Positions 40,795 through 51,655 of a stretch of 64,000 nt of DNA are shown in pieces. How positions within the stretch are numbered: position 1 is the stretch's first letter; each line of letters begins with the position of its first letter. The notes under the pieces are model-generated. The model made no database searches. It was not told the origin of the DNA and saw nothing but the letters and a program-made list of their open reading frames with translations. The DNA comes from Anthoceros angustus (Eukaryota > Streptophyta > Anthocerotopsida > Anthocerotales > Anthocerotaceae). The DNA lies in contig VJWM01000025.1 of NCBI GenBank assembly GCA_010909165.1, positions 806,001-870,000 of the forward strand. The letters run 5' to 3'. The translations under genes and the position numbers were made by a program.

Positions 40795-41705
40795 TCAGGT
40801 GCGAATGTTGATTGTAGGATCCGTGTCACTCTCAGCAAATGCCTGAATAGGTTCGGAGGTTGGGTTTCCGGGTCGCTTCAGTTCTGCTGATACTGCATCT
40901 GACTTGTCATGGGAAACATCTGACAGAAGCTGTTTCTCGCTGTAATTCAATAGGTCATCAACATCCAGGTGTGAAAAAGAAGCCCACTGAGTTTTCGTCG
41001 CTTTGGGACTGTTGCTTGGGGGTCCTGGTAAACAAGGAAAGCTGAAGATGTGACAAACAATATTAAGCTCCTGGAATGTGTTTGGCAAGATGCGTATCTC
41101 GGGCCAACTCACCGCAACCTTTTCCCGCCCCCTTCCTCCCCGCGGAGGAGTTACACAAAGTCTCACCGGCAGTTGCACGGAGAGCGTGCCAATGAACCTC
41201 TGAGCCTCATCGTAAACGGAACAGCTTGCATTAATGGGTTGCCTTTCGTCCAGGCCTTGCACTGAGAGGCTTGAAGTGCCAACCGTGCTTCCAGATGAAT
41301 CACTACCACCCCATGCTGTCCTATCTCTTGCCACCACGAGGTCCAGCGGCCCCATATCCTGAAAGTACCTGTCAAGAAGGCAATCCAGCAATAAGGAGGA
41401 GGGGGAACTTACCTTCCTGGGTTCTCCAAGTTGTGGCCAAGTGGCATGCAACACCATACAGTGCCAAATGGTAAATAGGTCCCTGAAGAGGAAGTCTATT
41501 ACCTGACAAGGTGCTTTTGTCCGGATTTGAGAGGAAACATTGCAGTAACATTCAGGGGTCTGTAACCAACAGTGGGAATGGCTAGAGTTGCAATCTGCTC
41601 TGGGGGGAGTCCCCACCATTTGAAAAACAGGCTGCATGTTGGGGGCGGCTGGAAGGTTGGCTCCCAATCAAGAAAGTGCACGTCAAAGAAAAGCTCGCCT
41701 TTTAT
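40795..41705 (-). CDS. 3' part of an unidentified spliced gene
   Basis: Three minus-strand exons join with correct phases. Exon 41503-41705 (IKGELFFDVHFLDWEPTF...GQKHLV) has its donor after CAG and acceptor at attacag. Exon 41413-41482 (RDLFTIWHCMVLHATWPQLG) has donor GTAAGT. The last exon 41358-40795 (DMGPLDLVVARDRTAWGG ... NASCSVYDEAQRFIGTLSV ... DVDDLLNYSEKQLLSDVSH) reaches stop at 40795. Junction codons are all intact, strong evidence of a real gene. A further intron inside the last exon (donor CCG|gtgaga near 41166) is possible. I do not recognise the protein. Upstream exons, if any, lie at 41706-42368. It is downstream of ALG2 on the same strand. Confidence 0.6.
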
Positions 41706-42368
41706 CTGTAATCTTGCAGGTTAAGGCAAAATGAAGCTCTTGAGCTCCGGTGCATGGGCAAAATTTGTGCACTTCAGCTCTTTGTTGGTGTTAAGAAGAA
41801 TGTAGCACAAACATAGCAGCATGAATATCATCGTGGACTTCAGGAGGAAGCGAAGGACCCCTGACAATTTCAGCACTGCTTGAGAACTTGCTTCTAGAAG
41901 ATCTAGGTCGGGATTGCGGTGCGTCCGCTTGATGGCGTCCTGGCATTGTTACGTTTACGCCGTGCGTACTCTACCTTGTTGTGTACGAGTTGGAATGGTA
42001 CTCCATGGCTTGATCTTTGGCTAAGAAACCAATTTGTCGAAAACCATCATCCGCTGTTTCAGAGCTGCTCTGTTTTCCACTGATCAATTGCAAAAGTTCA
42101 ATCACAGGTAGCAAACAAAAGTGGGGACCAACTGCAGTCAGACGTCGAGGGCATCGCGGACAACAATTGGAGAAACCCACAACACGAAGATGACAGAAAA
42201 CTGAACGAGGACAAGGCCGAAGGCGATTGCAGCCAAGGCCAAGACAGGAGTATGTCAGGCCAGCGGTTAACTTGACCCAAGGTCAACTGACACAGCCTTG
42301 TTGAGTAGAAATGTGTGTAGATACTCCGAAAGCCATCGTTTAACATTTGACTGTGAAGGAACCACATC

Positions 42369-44346
42369 CTAGTGCCTTACTAAGGTCCTGATGAACTTGT
42401 CTAGACGAATTCCAAACACCTTTCTAGAAAATGTTTCTTGCACATGCTGCCTTGCGGCGATGCCCATGCTTCTTGCCTTCTCAGGGTCACTAAGCAGAGA
42501 AGACATGGCCTGGCAAAAACTCTGCGGCGTGGGTTCACATAGCAGGCCTGTTACACAGTGTTTGATACTTTCTTTAGGGCCTCCACTGTTGCAAGCCACT
42601 ACGGGCTTTCCTGCAGCCATAGCTTCCAAGGGCACAATCCCAAAATGCTCTTCCTGCATAACATGCACGCCATGGCATTATGGTGGTGTCCACTGGAAAG
42701 CAAATCAGGAGGAGGCAAATTTGCGGTTGTTCCTTACCATGGGTGTGTAGATGACACAAATGCAGGCATGCAACAGCATGTTTCTTTCCGAGGTTGAGCA
42801 AGATGGCAAAACGAGTACTTGCTTTGCGACGCCCTCCTGCTGAGCAAGGGAGTTCAGCTCGTTGAAGTACTCACGATTCTCAGACAGTCGGGGGTCGTAA
42901 CCACCTGAATCGAGAGGAATGTTAGGAGGCACAAAATGCCCAGAGATTGATGTAGCCATGGACGACTGCTGAACTTGACCTAGTAATCGTTGTGTGATCC
43001 ATACCAGCAACCACAAGCCAGATGTCTTCAACTTCACCACTGTCTTGACACTGACTCAGCTGTTCCAGGACTCGTGAGAAAGCAGAAATTGCCAATCTGA
43101 GATTCTTCTTCCTCTCGAACCGGTTGATGGATAGGAATACACGGCTGCGCAACAGGAGACCCCATGGATGATGAGGGCATCATGGAGACAAGCAAGTTAC
43201 GCATGGAAATCACGTGCGAAGTTGTAGCTTACTTCTACCTGCCAGCAGGGAGCCCAAGCTTCTCCAGTGATTGTTGAGATGCAGAAGCTGAATCAGCCTG
43301 TGGCGGCACCGAGAACTGTTCAACATCCACAGCTGGGTACAGGACTGCTGGGGACAGACCTTTTCCGTTGAGTGTCTTGAAAGTCATCCCAAATGTGCTT
43401 GCCGTGAACTCACTGTTCACCAGCACTAGATCTGCCATTCCTGCATCCGGCTCTCTCCATCTCAGGAACTGCATACCCTGCAGGTACTAAGAAGGAATGA
43501 GCAAAGCAACCACTTTCACAGGCTTGAGGAAAGAAGAAGTTTCTGCTTGTCCCAGGGCATAAGTCTCGGTGCAATATCGTGGTCCATACCAGTAGTCCTC
43601 TCTTCAACCCAATCAATGGGCCAACGATACATCTTTCTCAATCTCGTGGAATGTTGAGCGAGCAGCAAGTCTGGAAAATGACAGTAAAACAGCACCTGCA
43701 AAACAACCACCCCAGAACATGTCTCAGGTATGAAAATCTACCGACCAACGCAACCAGCAAACCATCCACTCACTTTGCTTAAAACCCATCTACCCACCTT
43801 GGCATTTCGTTTCAGCTTCAGCAGAGGTATAACCATGACACTTGGTCTACCAGCACCACATCAAATGCAGGCCAGAATAGCACGATGCACAGAGCCACAT
43901 AGAGGCACCGGGCATATGCAAACACGGCATGAAGCCTGTTGAAGACATTTCGAGGAAGAAAGGACCCATAAACCGTGACTGGGAAACTTCCTGGTCATAC
44001 AACACAGCACGGTGAAGATGCAATAGAACCAACTTCAGTCAGCATAAAAAGACGTGAAACGCAAACGGACAGCCTACCATTCACAGTCTCCTCGAAACAG
44101 CGCTTAGGATCGTGATAAGCTGTGAACACATGCACATGGTGTCCCAGTGCAGTCAATTCTAGGGCTGCATCCACAATGAGTCTCTCCGCACCACCTGCCC
44201 ACAATGACAAGATTCCACCATCAGACCCCCACACCCTGAGTAGCAGCTCAGTCGATGAAGCTCAGAGCACGGCATTGGATCATAGAACCACCTATTCCAA
44301 GATCAGGATGGCAAATAGCAACACGGAGCTTCCGCGAGGACGCCAT
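42369..44346 (-). CDS. ALG2: Alpha-1,3/1,6-mannosyltransferase ALG2, eight exons, one base missing in exon 3
   Basis: ALG2 is a GT4-family ER enzyme that adds the second and third mannose (alpha-1,3 and alpha-1,6) to the dolichol-linked N-glycan precursor. Exons on the minus strand: 44346-44292, 44194-44078, 43990-43798, 43695-43590, 43440-43239, 43144-43005, 42904-42738, 42653-42369, all with GT-AG borders and matching phases. Signature blocks: VAICHPDLGIGGAERLIVDA, HVHVFTAYHDPKRCFEETVN, VLFYCHFPDLLLAQHSTRLR, PIDWVEERTTGMADLVLVNS, FLSINRFERKKNL, VVAGGYDPRLSENREYFNEL and the GT4 donor-site block EEHFGIVPLEAMAAGKPV. Coding length is 1265 nt, one short of 422 codons. The missing base lies in exon 3 near 43850, between DQVS and VIPLLKL. 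It is either a true frameshift or a sequence error; everything else is intact, and the usual length for the family is about 400-420 aa. Confidence 0.93.
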
Positions 44347-44750
44347 CACACACCCACAAAGCGTGCACAGCCAAGCCGTAGCTGTCATTCGTTACTTGAC
44401 ATACACCCGAATTAGGTACTATTAGATATACCAAGGCACATTCATGACGTATGGTCATGAGCATGGGGCTGTTACTACGGGACCACGCACAGTCAACAAA
44501 TGTGTAGGCTCTTCTTACTACCACCCGCCAAAGGATTCCATCAGTCAGCTTGCATCAAGCGTATGAGAACTTATTAATGCCGTTTCTTCCCAACAATCTG
44601 GCTTTGGGCTACGGCGTACTGGCAATCCACTACCTATACGTATACACCCAACAGACCAGCGCTATCGCCGTTCCCCAGTCTCGAGCGTATCAAAGCAGAA
44701 TCATCCCATGATGTGGCTATCGGAAGGGGTCCGGTGGAGTGCTGCAGGAA

Positions 44751-44875
44751 TGCCTTGATACCTCTCATCTCGTATGCCGGACACCTTGTCTCACATATAG
44801 ATCTAGAGGAGAACAGGAACTGCCTTGATACCTCTCAACTCGTATGCCGGACACCTTGTCTCACATATTGTTCGA
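44751..44875. repeat. Direct repeat of ~48 bp, two copies
   Basis: The phrase tgccttgatacctctcatct cgtatgccggacaccttgtc tcacatat occurs at about 44751 and 44822. Upstream of ALG2; 44350-45380 otherwise shows nothing I can identify. Confidence 0.85.
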
Positions 44876-45382
44876 GATAGCTTGTAGGAGCGAAGGTCCT
44901 AGCTCCGCACAAAACCCGGCTTTTTATTACAATCAAGGAGGCCTCATACACGTATTAGGAGACGGTGCAGATGCGGAGGCACATGAACCAGATTGAAGAC
45001 ACTATGCTTCTGGAGCAGGATTGGGTATTGACACAAACAGAGGAGCCGAAAGAAGAGACTGTGTTGTGCTGAAGCTTTGGATTTTTGGGTACAATGGTAC
45101 ACTGCCAAACCAAAGGGCAAGGGCAGGGTGGGTCTTGTGGGCAACTTTGGATGCAGGGTAGCGAGATCTAGAACTCCGGATTCTTTGCACCTCACGGCCT
45201 TATGAGTTGAAGCTTTGCCGCCATCGTTAGATGACTACACTGTTTATTTGTTGAAAGTGGCCTGCCTGCACACGAAGAAATGTGAACCTGGCCTACCTGC
45301 ACAGGAAGAAATGTGAACCGAAGGAATTGTCCAACACTTTCCGAGAAGCTTTCAGAGCACAGAATGTTAGTATGCATCTTGC

Positions 45383-45880
45383 TTGTATTGCATTAGCCAA
45401 CTTGCTTGGATGCAGGTGTCACAATCTAACAGTGTGACTGCTGTTTGTTATGGCCATAGTGAAAGAACATTTTACAAGAGCTTGTGTGAGGTGATCACGA
45501 GCTCTATTATATGCCACCGCCGGGAGATGTCCTTTAGGAGGACAAGACAGGGACTTCCAGACTTTGCTATGGATGTAGAAGCTGATGAGGCAGAGTTCAG
45601 CCCTTCTGATGAGGAGGATGGGCCTATTCTTGAGTTGCTTGGTCACTCGGATGTGGAGGCCTATGAAGAGGATGATGGCGACAAGGTAGATGAGGGAAGG
45701 GCCAACTACACTTCAATAACAACTTCAGGACCTTCCATGCTCGTCCCGACTATTGCAGACATGCCGGACCATGACGCAGGACACTGGCATGCCGGCGCTC
45801 GGCATGGTGGAGGAAACAAGGATCTGGGCACTACTAGGAAACCATGCCCTTTAACACGGACTTTACAACGGGTTTTATAA
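45383..45880 (+). CDS. Acidic ORF of unknown function, truncated by a CACTA-like element
   Basis: A frame open for 165 codons with a plausible start at MSFRRTRQGLPDFAMDVEAD and acidic blocks (EFSPSDEEDGPILELLGH, YEEDDGDKVDEG). Near its end HDAGHWHAGARHGG encodes one of the gcgccgg palindromes seen at 14 kb. The last codons run into the repeat starting at 45830. Could be a first exon or a repeat-element ORF; no family recognised. Confidence 0.3.
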   Translation: MYCISQLAWMQVSQSNSVTAVCYGHSERTFYKSLCEVITSSIICHRREMSFRRTRQGLPDFAMDVEADEAEFSPSDEEDGPILELLGHSDVEAYEEDDGDKVDEGRANYTSITTSGPSMLVPTIADMPDHDAGHWHAGARHGGGNKDLGTTRKPCPLTRTLQRVL

Positions 45881-46296
45881 CAGGGTTACTACTACATTAG
45901 TAAAACGCCTGTAGTAAACATAAAGCATTAATTTCCGTGGTAATGTCCTCATACCGTATACCAGGCTATATACTATAATTTAATGCGGCATGTATACGGA
46001 GTAATTTATTTATATATAAGGTTAGTATGGACCTGTAGTTTACTTTACTACATAAATTAACCCCATTTTTTACTACGGGTATAAAACGTATAAACCTAGA
46101 TCAGCGGTTAATAAACCAATGTTTGTTAACTAGTATTAATTAACCATGGTTTATTAACTGGTATTATTAAACCTATGGTTTGTTAACTGGGGTCTCTTTT
46201 AAGACGCTGTAGTAAAAAACCATGTAGTAAAACGCCTGTAATAAACACCTATAGTAAAACTTTGTAGTAAAAGCTCTGCAGGAAACCACATGTAGT
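45830..46296. mobile_element. Non-autonomous CACTA-like element (MITE size)
   Basis: Starts cactactaggaaaccatg, the usual CACTA terminus. It contains many subterminal repeats of the type gtagtaaaacgcctgtagta in both halves and ends around ccacatgtagtg. The right end is only an approximate inverted match and I find no clean 3 bp target duplication, so the borders are uncertain. There is no coding capacity. Confidence 0.5.
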
Positions 46297-46956
46297 GCAT
46301 ACTACAAGGGTTTCCAGTTGCTTTAAACTGGAAAAAAGGCAGTAGTAAAACATCCGTAGTATCAGTAGCTTAGAGTTTAGGGTGTTTGGGAGTATGTTGA
46401 CAAAAAATGGCCTGAATCTACTATCCAGACCAGATCACGCAACTATTCTACACTCTAGTCTTTAGCTCATCCCTACATTCCACTAGGTGCACTTCCTGTC
46501 ATCTCCACCAGCTGCGCAACTGTAATGCATGGCCCCAAGAATAATCCAACTTCCAAAAAAGGATGCCATTAGCAAATTCAGAACAAGCATAGACAAACAG
46601 AGGTTGTCTCGCAACAAGAACCAAGGTTGTCAGGCTTATGCATCCTCAGTAGTCTCAGCATCCTTCGCCAATTTGCGGGGAAGATAATCCCTCACCATCC
46701 ACCCGTCATCAGCAACATTTAGCTTCATGATGGCTTCCATGATCTTCCCGTCACATTCATCAGTTAGGTATCCTGCCTCCTTCAACATGTCCCACACCAC
46801 AATAGCCTTCTCCTTCTCCCCATTTGCCCCAACCTGCCGACCCAACTCTGGCTGTCCGGTATTGGACTCCCTCCAAAACACTCTCAGCTTCGAAAGCCAA
46901 GACCCATGATTGCTACCTACAGCCTTTATCTCATCCAGGCTTGGTTCCCTAGTGTA

Positions 46957-46961
46957 CTTTG
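46957..46961. other. Target-site duplication CTTTG, left copy of Copia B
   Basis: The five bases ctttg directly precede the left LTR and recur at 55605-55609 directly after the right LTR, as expected for Copia integration. Confidence 0.95.
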
Positions 46962-47236
46962 TGATGAAATATGACCTATTTAGGGCACTCTTCACTAGGG
47001 CACCTAAGGCTATTAATTAATTTAGTTCTTAGGGCTTTAGGTAGTTTAATGAGTAGTTAGTTGTTACAACCACTTAGAGGTTAGAACTACTTATGGTTAC
47101 AACCACCTTATGGTTATAACCACCTAGCCTATATAAAGGCTTTGTACTTTCTATTATAATCAATGCATACAACTTTTGTGCAAAGCTTTCTACTATCGCT
47201 TGCTATGTTTTGCTACCTAGAGCATGATTCTCATCA
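46962..47236 (+). mobile_element. Copia element B, 5' LTR (275 bp)
   Basis: Begins TGATGAAATATG and ends GATTCTCATCA, giving the terminal TGATGA/TCATCA inverted repeat. It is nearly identical to 55322-55604: one substitution and three deletions (3, 1 and 4 nt), all in this copy. A TATA-like tatataaagg lies at about 47132, the likely element promoter. The complete element spans 46962-55604 (8.64 kb). Confidence 0.95.
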
Positions 47237-47248
47237 TGGTATCGAGCA
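47237..47248 (+). other. Copia B primer-binding site (tRNA-iMet)
   Basis: tggtatcgagca immediately follows the 5' LTR; it is the canonical tggtatcagagca with one A missing. Confidence 0.85.
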
Positions 47249-47462
47249 TTGCTCTCTATTTGCATTGGACAACTTGACATGCTGATCTACTCTTCTTCTT
47301 CATCTTCTTCTTCATTTCTTTTTAGAAGATGCATAGATTCTTTAGATTGCATGTCATAGATTGTCATGTTCCTTAATCTTCAATAATGCACACTTGCATC
47401 CAATCCTTGCTTCAATGCGATGGACCTTCAATCCTCAAGCAAGGCTATTGGAAGAAGATTAA

Positions 47463-48023
47463 GGCGCAAGACAAGAGATAGAATATAGGAATGCAAAGAT
47501 TAGAATTGCTAGGAAGTCTAGTAAGATAGTAGGAGATTCCATACTTATTGCTAACTTCATTGGCTCTATTCTAATCAAAGTAGAAGATCAAGGGAGGCAG
47601 ATAGAAATTGCTAGAAGAAACTTGCTTACTATCTTTAGTTTAAGTCAAGTGAAAGCAATAGAACTCGCTCTTGATCATATCCCAAATCTACAAGCAGGTC
47701 CTCTTCCTTCTGTCTCCAATGCAGGTTCACAACAACGCAAGCAAGAAATCTTCAGTTCGATAAAGACTCTCGCCAGAGAACCACGCCATCAACACACCCT
47801 ACGCAGAACAAGCATAGAGGAGTTAGCAAGAGAAGTGCGTGATCTCAATAAGCGCCTCCTTGAGCATACTGATCCACACATGCTGAGCTGTCTTCATCAC
47901 AAACTTTCCTCCGCCGCTCGTCATCCCGACAAACACGCCGATCTGAGAAAAGGTTTCTTCTTGTTTTGCTCCTTGCTGATGTTTCTGATGATGAGGAAAT
48001 GCGAAGTGCCTCTGTCGCAATAG
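47463..48023 (+). CDS. Copia B: extra 5' ORF (ORF0), coiled-coil-like
   Basis: An open frame of 187 codons between the primer site and gag, directly after a stop and without an internal ATG at its beginning. A 1-nt shift would join it to an upstream ATG at 47420. It encodes basic and amphipathic helices (IEYRNAKIRIARKSSKI, VEDQGRQIEIARRN, SIEELAREVRDLNKRLLEHT) and a hydrophobic tail (GFFLFCSLLMFLMM). Gag appears to start at ATG 48034, 10 nt after this stop. I know no matching domain. Elements A and C have a comparable frame at the same place. Confidence 0.5.
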   Translation, partial: GARQEIEYRNAKIRIARKSSKIVGDSILIANFIGSILIKVEDQGRQIEIARRNLLTIFSLSQVKAIELALDHIPNLQAGPLPSVSNAGSQQRKQEIFSSIKTLAREPRHQHTLRRTSIEELAREVRDLNKRLLEHTDPHMLSCLHHKLSSAARHPDKHADLRKGFFLFCSLLMFLMMRKCEVPLSQ

Positions 48024-48033
48024 TGACCACCGC

Positions 48034-49260
48034 AATGGCTGGTTCCGACGTGACGATCGAGAGGAGAGGGATCCACCCAAAGATGAAGTACGACCTTCCG
48101 TGGTGAATCACAACTATGGTGGCAGTTTAAGGAAAGGATGATTCAATGGGCGGTGACGTTTGGCGCTGCGAATGCGCACTTTTCCGCAATCGAGACCTAT
48201 GGGACGTTGTAAGTGGGTCCACACCAAACCACGTGGGGCTCGAGAGCAAAGAAACACAGGGCGCCGAGGATGAAAAAGCTCAAGACCTCCGATCGGTGGA
48301 CTAGCCCTTAATATGGTAAGACAATGCAGTCAAGCAAAAACTTCTAAACAGATGTGGGATCACCTTGCTCAGTTATATTCTTCAAGAGATGTTATGAGTA
48401 TGATGACCGCGATGCGCAACTTCTTCAATGTGAAGATGAAGGAATCTGACTCCGTCGAACACCATATCAATACTTTCCAGCAAGCTAGATCTCAAAATGA
48501 AGCTGCCACCAACACCTCCGTCTCCGAACTTGTTGCATTCCTTGTTCTCTTGATTTCCCTCCCACCCTCCTCTGGACCATTTCTCACCACACGGCGTGGT
48601 TCGAGCAAGCCCGTGGCGGACCTCGACATCGTGTCGCAACTCATCGGAGCCATGATTCGGAGGAGTCCGACGCCATGAGCCCAAGTCCACCGACAGTGAT
48701 GTCTGGAAGAGGCGAGGAAGAGGCGCGGCAAAAGTTCTCCTTCCAATAGACTGCTTATTCCACACCAAACAAATATCATGGCGAATCCAACTCTTCCACA
48801 CCTTCCGGGGTACCAAAAGAGTGGAATTATTTGTAATTGGTGCGAATACCTAATCACATGGAAAAGGATAGAAAGAAGAAGAATGGGAACCTAGATCGAG
48901 GCCCGCGCTCATGTTGCTTCAAGAAACACTCTTCATCAACAACACGTGTGCTCACTATTTGCCTTGCATCCTCTAAGCCGCCACCGCTTATTGGTACAGG
49001 GCGGTGGAGCAACATCACATATCTGCTACAACAAAGACTCCTTGAGTCATACACCCCACCCAGGACATCATCGTTTCTCTGGGCGATGATCACACCTTCC
49101 ATAGCGGGCCTAGGTTACATTGTACTCAATGTGATTCAGTCGACTCTTCATCTTCATCAAGTCCTCCATGTTCCGCCATGTGCAAAACCTAGTGTCACCG
49201 CTAGTCTTTGCACACACCACATGCAGTCCTTTTATATGCCGATAGTTGTTCCTTTCCTAC
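48034..49260 (+). pseudogene. Copia B: gag and protease region, degenerate
   Basis: Gag blocks appear in shifting frames: FRNRDLWDVVSG (about 48165), then open from 48313 with TSKQMWDHLAQLYSSRDVMS, VKMKESDSVEHHINTF and LLISLPPSSGPF, the UBN2/Copia gag signature. The protease part is worn. The recognisable end is HQVLHVPPCAK near 49160 (family VLHVP..KNL), and the DSGA active site cannot be read in one piece. Frame changes are numerous although the LTRs indicate a young insertion. Confidence 0.7.
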
Positions 49261-49379
49261 CTCAAGAATAGAACACACAATATCTCGACCGGCATCTTAG
49301 AAGATGGACTCTATAGATTGTCGATCAAAGTAGGAGCCACACATTCGTCAATGTAGCCTCCCAACATTCTCGCACACCA

Positions 49380-50260
49380 ACACACACGATGCTCGGCATT
49401 GTAGATTAGGTCACCTAATAGTCGGTTACTCCAAATGTCTAGAGACAACTGTATAGAACACCTGTCTCTCCAAGGTTCACAACTTAGATTGGTGCGAAAC
49501 ATGTGTCCTCACAAAACGTCACAGAACCTTTCAAAATCCATCTCCTCAAAGGGCCAAGTCACCTTTAGAGATAGTACACAGACATTTGTGGACCCCTCTA
49601 CACCCTCCTTTAGCGGTAGTAGATACTTCTTAACTTTACCGACGACTATTCCCGTTCTCGCCTCCTACATCCTCACACAAAAGAGTGAAACTTATCGTTT
49701 TCAAGGATTACATGGCATGGGCGAAAGGCTTGATCACAAACTCAAGACCTTACGTTCCGACAACGGTGGAGAGTTTACATCTCATAGATTTGCTGAATTT
49801 TGTCGAGTGAAGGCGTAGCTCAACAATTAAGTGTAGTATACACTCAAAGAAATGGCGTCAGAAAATAAGAATCTCCGCCTCCAAGAGATTACAGTTGCTG
49901 TTAACACAAGCTAACTTATCCAAAGCTTATTGGGTGAGGCCCTCCTTACAAGAACCTATCTCATGAATCACCGACTTCCTCATTCAAGGTATGACTCCAT
50001 ATGAAGCATTCATCGCAACAAGCCTTCCATAGATCACCTTGAATTTTTGGCTCTCGCATATGTCTTTATCCCTAAAGTACAACGCAAGAAGTTAGATCCA
50101 AAAGCTGCCAAATATCTATTTATTGGCTACAAGGCATCAAAGGTTACAAGCTATTTGAACCCACAACACGGAAGCTTATATATGCCGAGTGTTACTTTTC
50201 ATGAGTCTTACCTCTTTTCCCCAGTGGGAGCTGGTACATCCGGCCCCGAGGACGCCTCTC
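49380..50260 (+). pseudogene. Copia B: integrase region, degenerate
   Basis: 49435-49818 carries SRYFLTL, YILTQKSETYRFQ and LKTLRSDNGGEFTSHRFAEF, with the second catalytic Asp. The following YTLKEMAS corresponds to the YTPQQNG..E region in another frame. 50047-50340 carries the C-terminal GKK-like part (YVFIPKVQRKKLDPKAAKYL, FIGY, SVTFHES) that precedes reverse transcriptase in Copia elements. Confidence 0.8.
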
Positions 50261-50394
50261 CAAGAGCCCTCGATACCTCCTCATTTGATGATACCGATTA
50301 TATCACTCAATTTCCAGTTCTCGCCCACGTGTTCCGTAGTTGAACCTCTTAGAGGAGGAGGAGGAGTTAGCATCTATTCCACGAAACACCACCG

Positions 50395-51655
50395 ATGGCG
50401 ACAACATTCAAGTCGAGGAGCCAGACACTCTTTATGAAGAGCATGATGACCCTCCTGAATGACATGGAGCACCATGATCCTATTGATGTTCTGCTCCTGG
50501 AAGATGCACCGGAACCTACACAAAGGTACAACTTAAGAACCCGCCCCGCAATCGGACCCGCAGGATGGAAGGAACCTCCTTTAGGATATCTAGCTGTTTT
50601 TGATGATCCTCTTCCCCGTATCACTTTACTCACAAGTCGTATACAAGGCAACCATAGATCGGAAGAACCTCTTACCTTAAAACAAGCTTTCTCTTCTCGA
50701 AAAAGCCTTATGGAAGGTAGTCAGAGATTCGAATATAACTCTCTCATTAGTAACTCTACATGGGAATTGGTTAAGCCACCTAAGGGTAGGAAGATAGTCA
50801 CCAGCAAATGGGTATTCAAAATTAAGAGAAAAGGAGATGGTTCCATTGAGAGATACAAAGCACGCCTTGTGGCTGTGGGATTCACCGGATACCGGGTTTA
50901 GATTACCTCCCATGGGCCACATTCGCCCGATAAAAGTTTGCTTCCCTTAGAATAATCTTCGCCTAATGACCCATCATGATCTTGAGCTCCATATGATGGA
51001 TGTGAAGACAAGATATCTCTATGGCCGTCTTCAAGAAGAAATCTACATGAAACGCCGAAGGTTATGAGGTTAAAGGCAAGGAAGATTGGGTATGCAGACT
51101 AATTAAAGGCTTGTATGGCCTTAAGCAACTGGTAAAATTGGAATATGGACATACATGTGAAACTCATCAAAGAGGCTTCCGCAAAGTGATGCCGATGCAT
51201 GCATGTATATCCTAATATCGTGCAATGATACCTTTTACTTATTGCTCTCGTCGGACGTATTCATGGCCACAAACTCTCTTACTCTCCTAGCCGAGATCAA
51301 AAGTCGGCTCAAGACTTTTATGAAATGTCCGATTTAGGAGAAATGACATATGCACTTGGTGTCAACATTATTAGAGATCGAGCAAACAAGACTCGAGTAT
51401 TGTTCAAACCAAGTACATTAAAGAAAGTTTAACCAAGTTTGGACTTGAAGATGCGAAACCGCCTACACCTTTGCTAGTGGGGTCGCTTACCATGGATATG
51501 AGTCCAAAGACGACAAGATAAGTTGGAAATGTCGTCCCATATCGACATCTGTTGGCACACTTATATATTTATCCAACTTCACACGACGGATATATCTTCA
51601 AGTCGCCTGCTCACAATTCGAGAACCACGGCGTGAACCGGATGTCAACTAAGCGC
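50395..51655 (+). pseudogene. Copia B: reverse transcriptase, first copy
   Basis: Contains the Copia RT start block (STWELVKPPKGRKIVTSKWV, FKIKRKGDGSIERYKARLVA, VGFT). In other frames follow MMDVKTRYLYGRLQEEIYMK, GLYGLKQL, a damaged YVDD region, EMSDLGEMTYALGVNIIRDR and DAKPPTPLLVGSLTMDM. All domain landmarks are collinear with intact elements but at least six frame changes exist. Confidence 0.85.
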
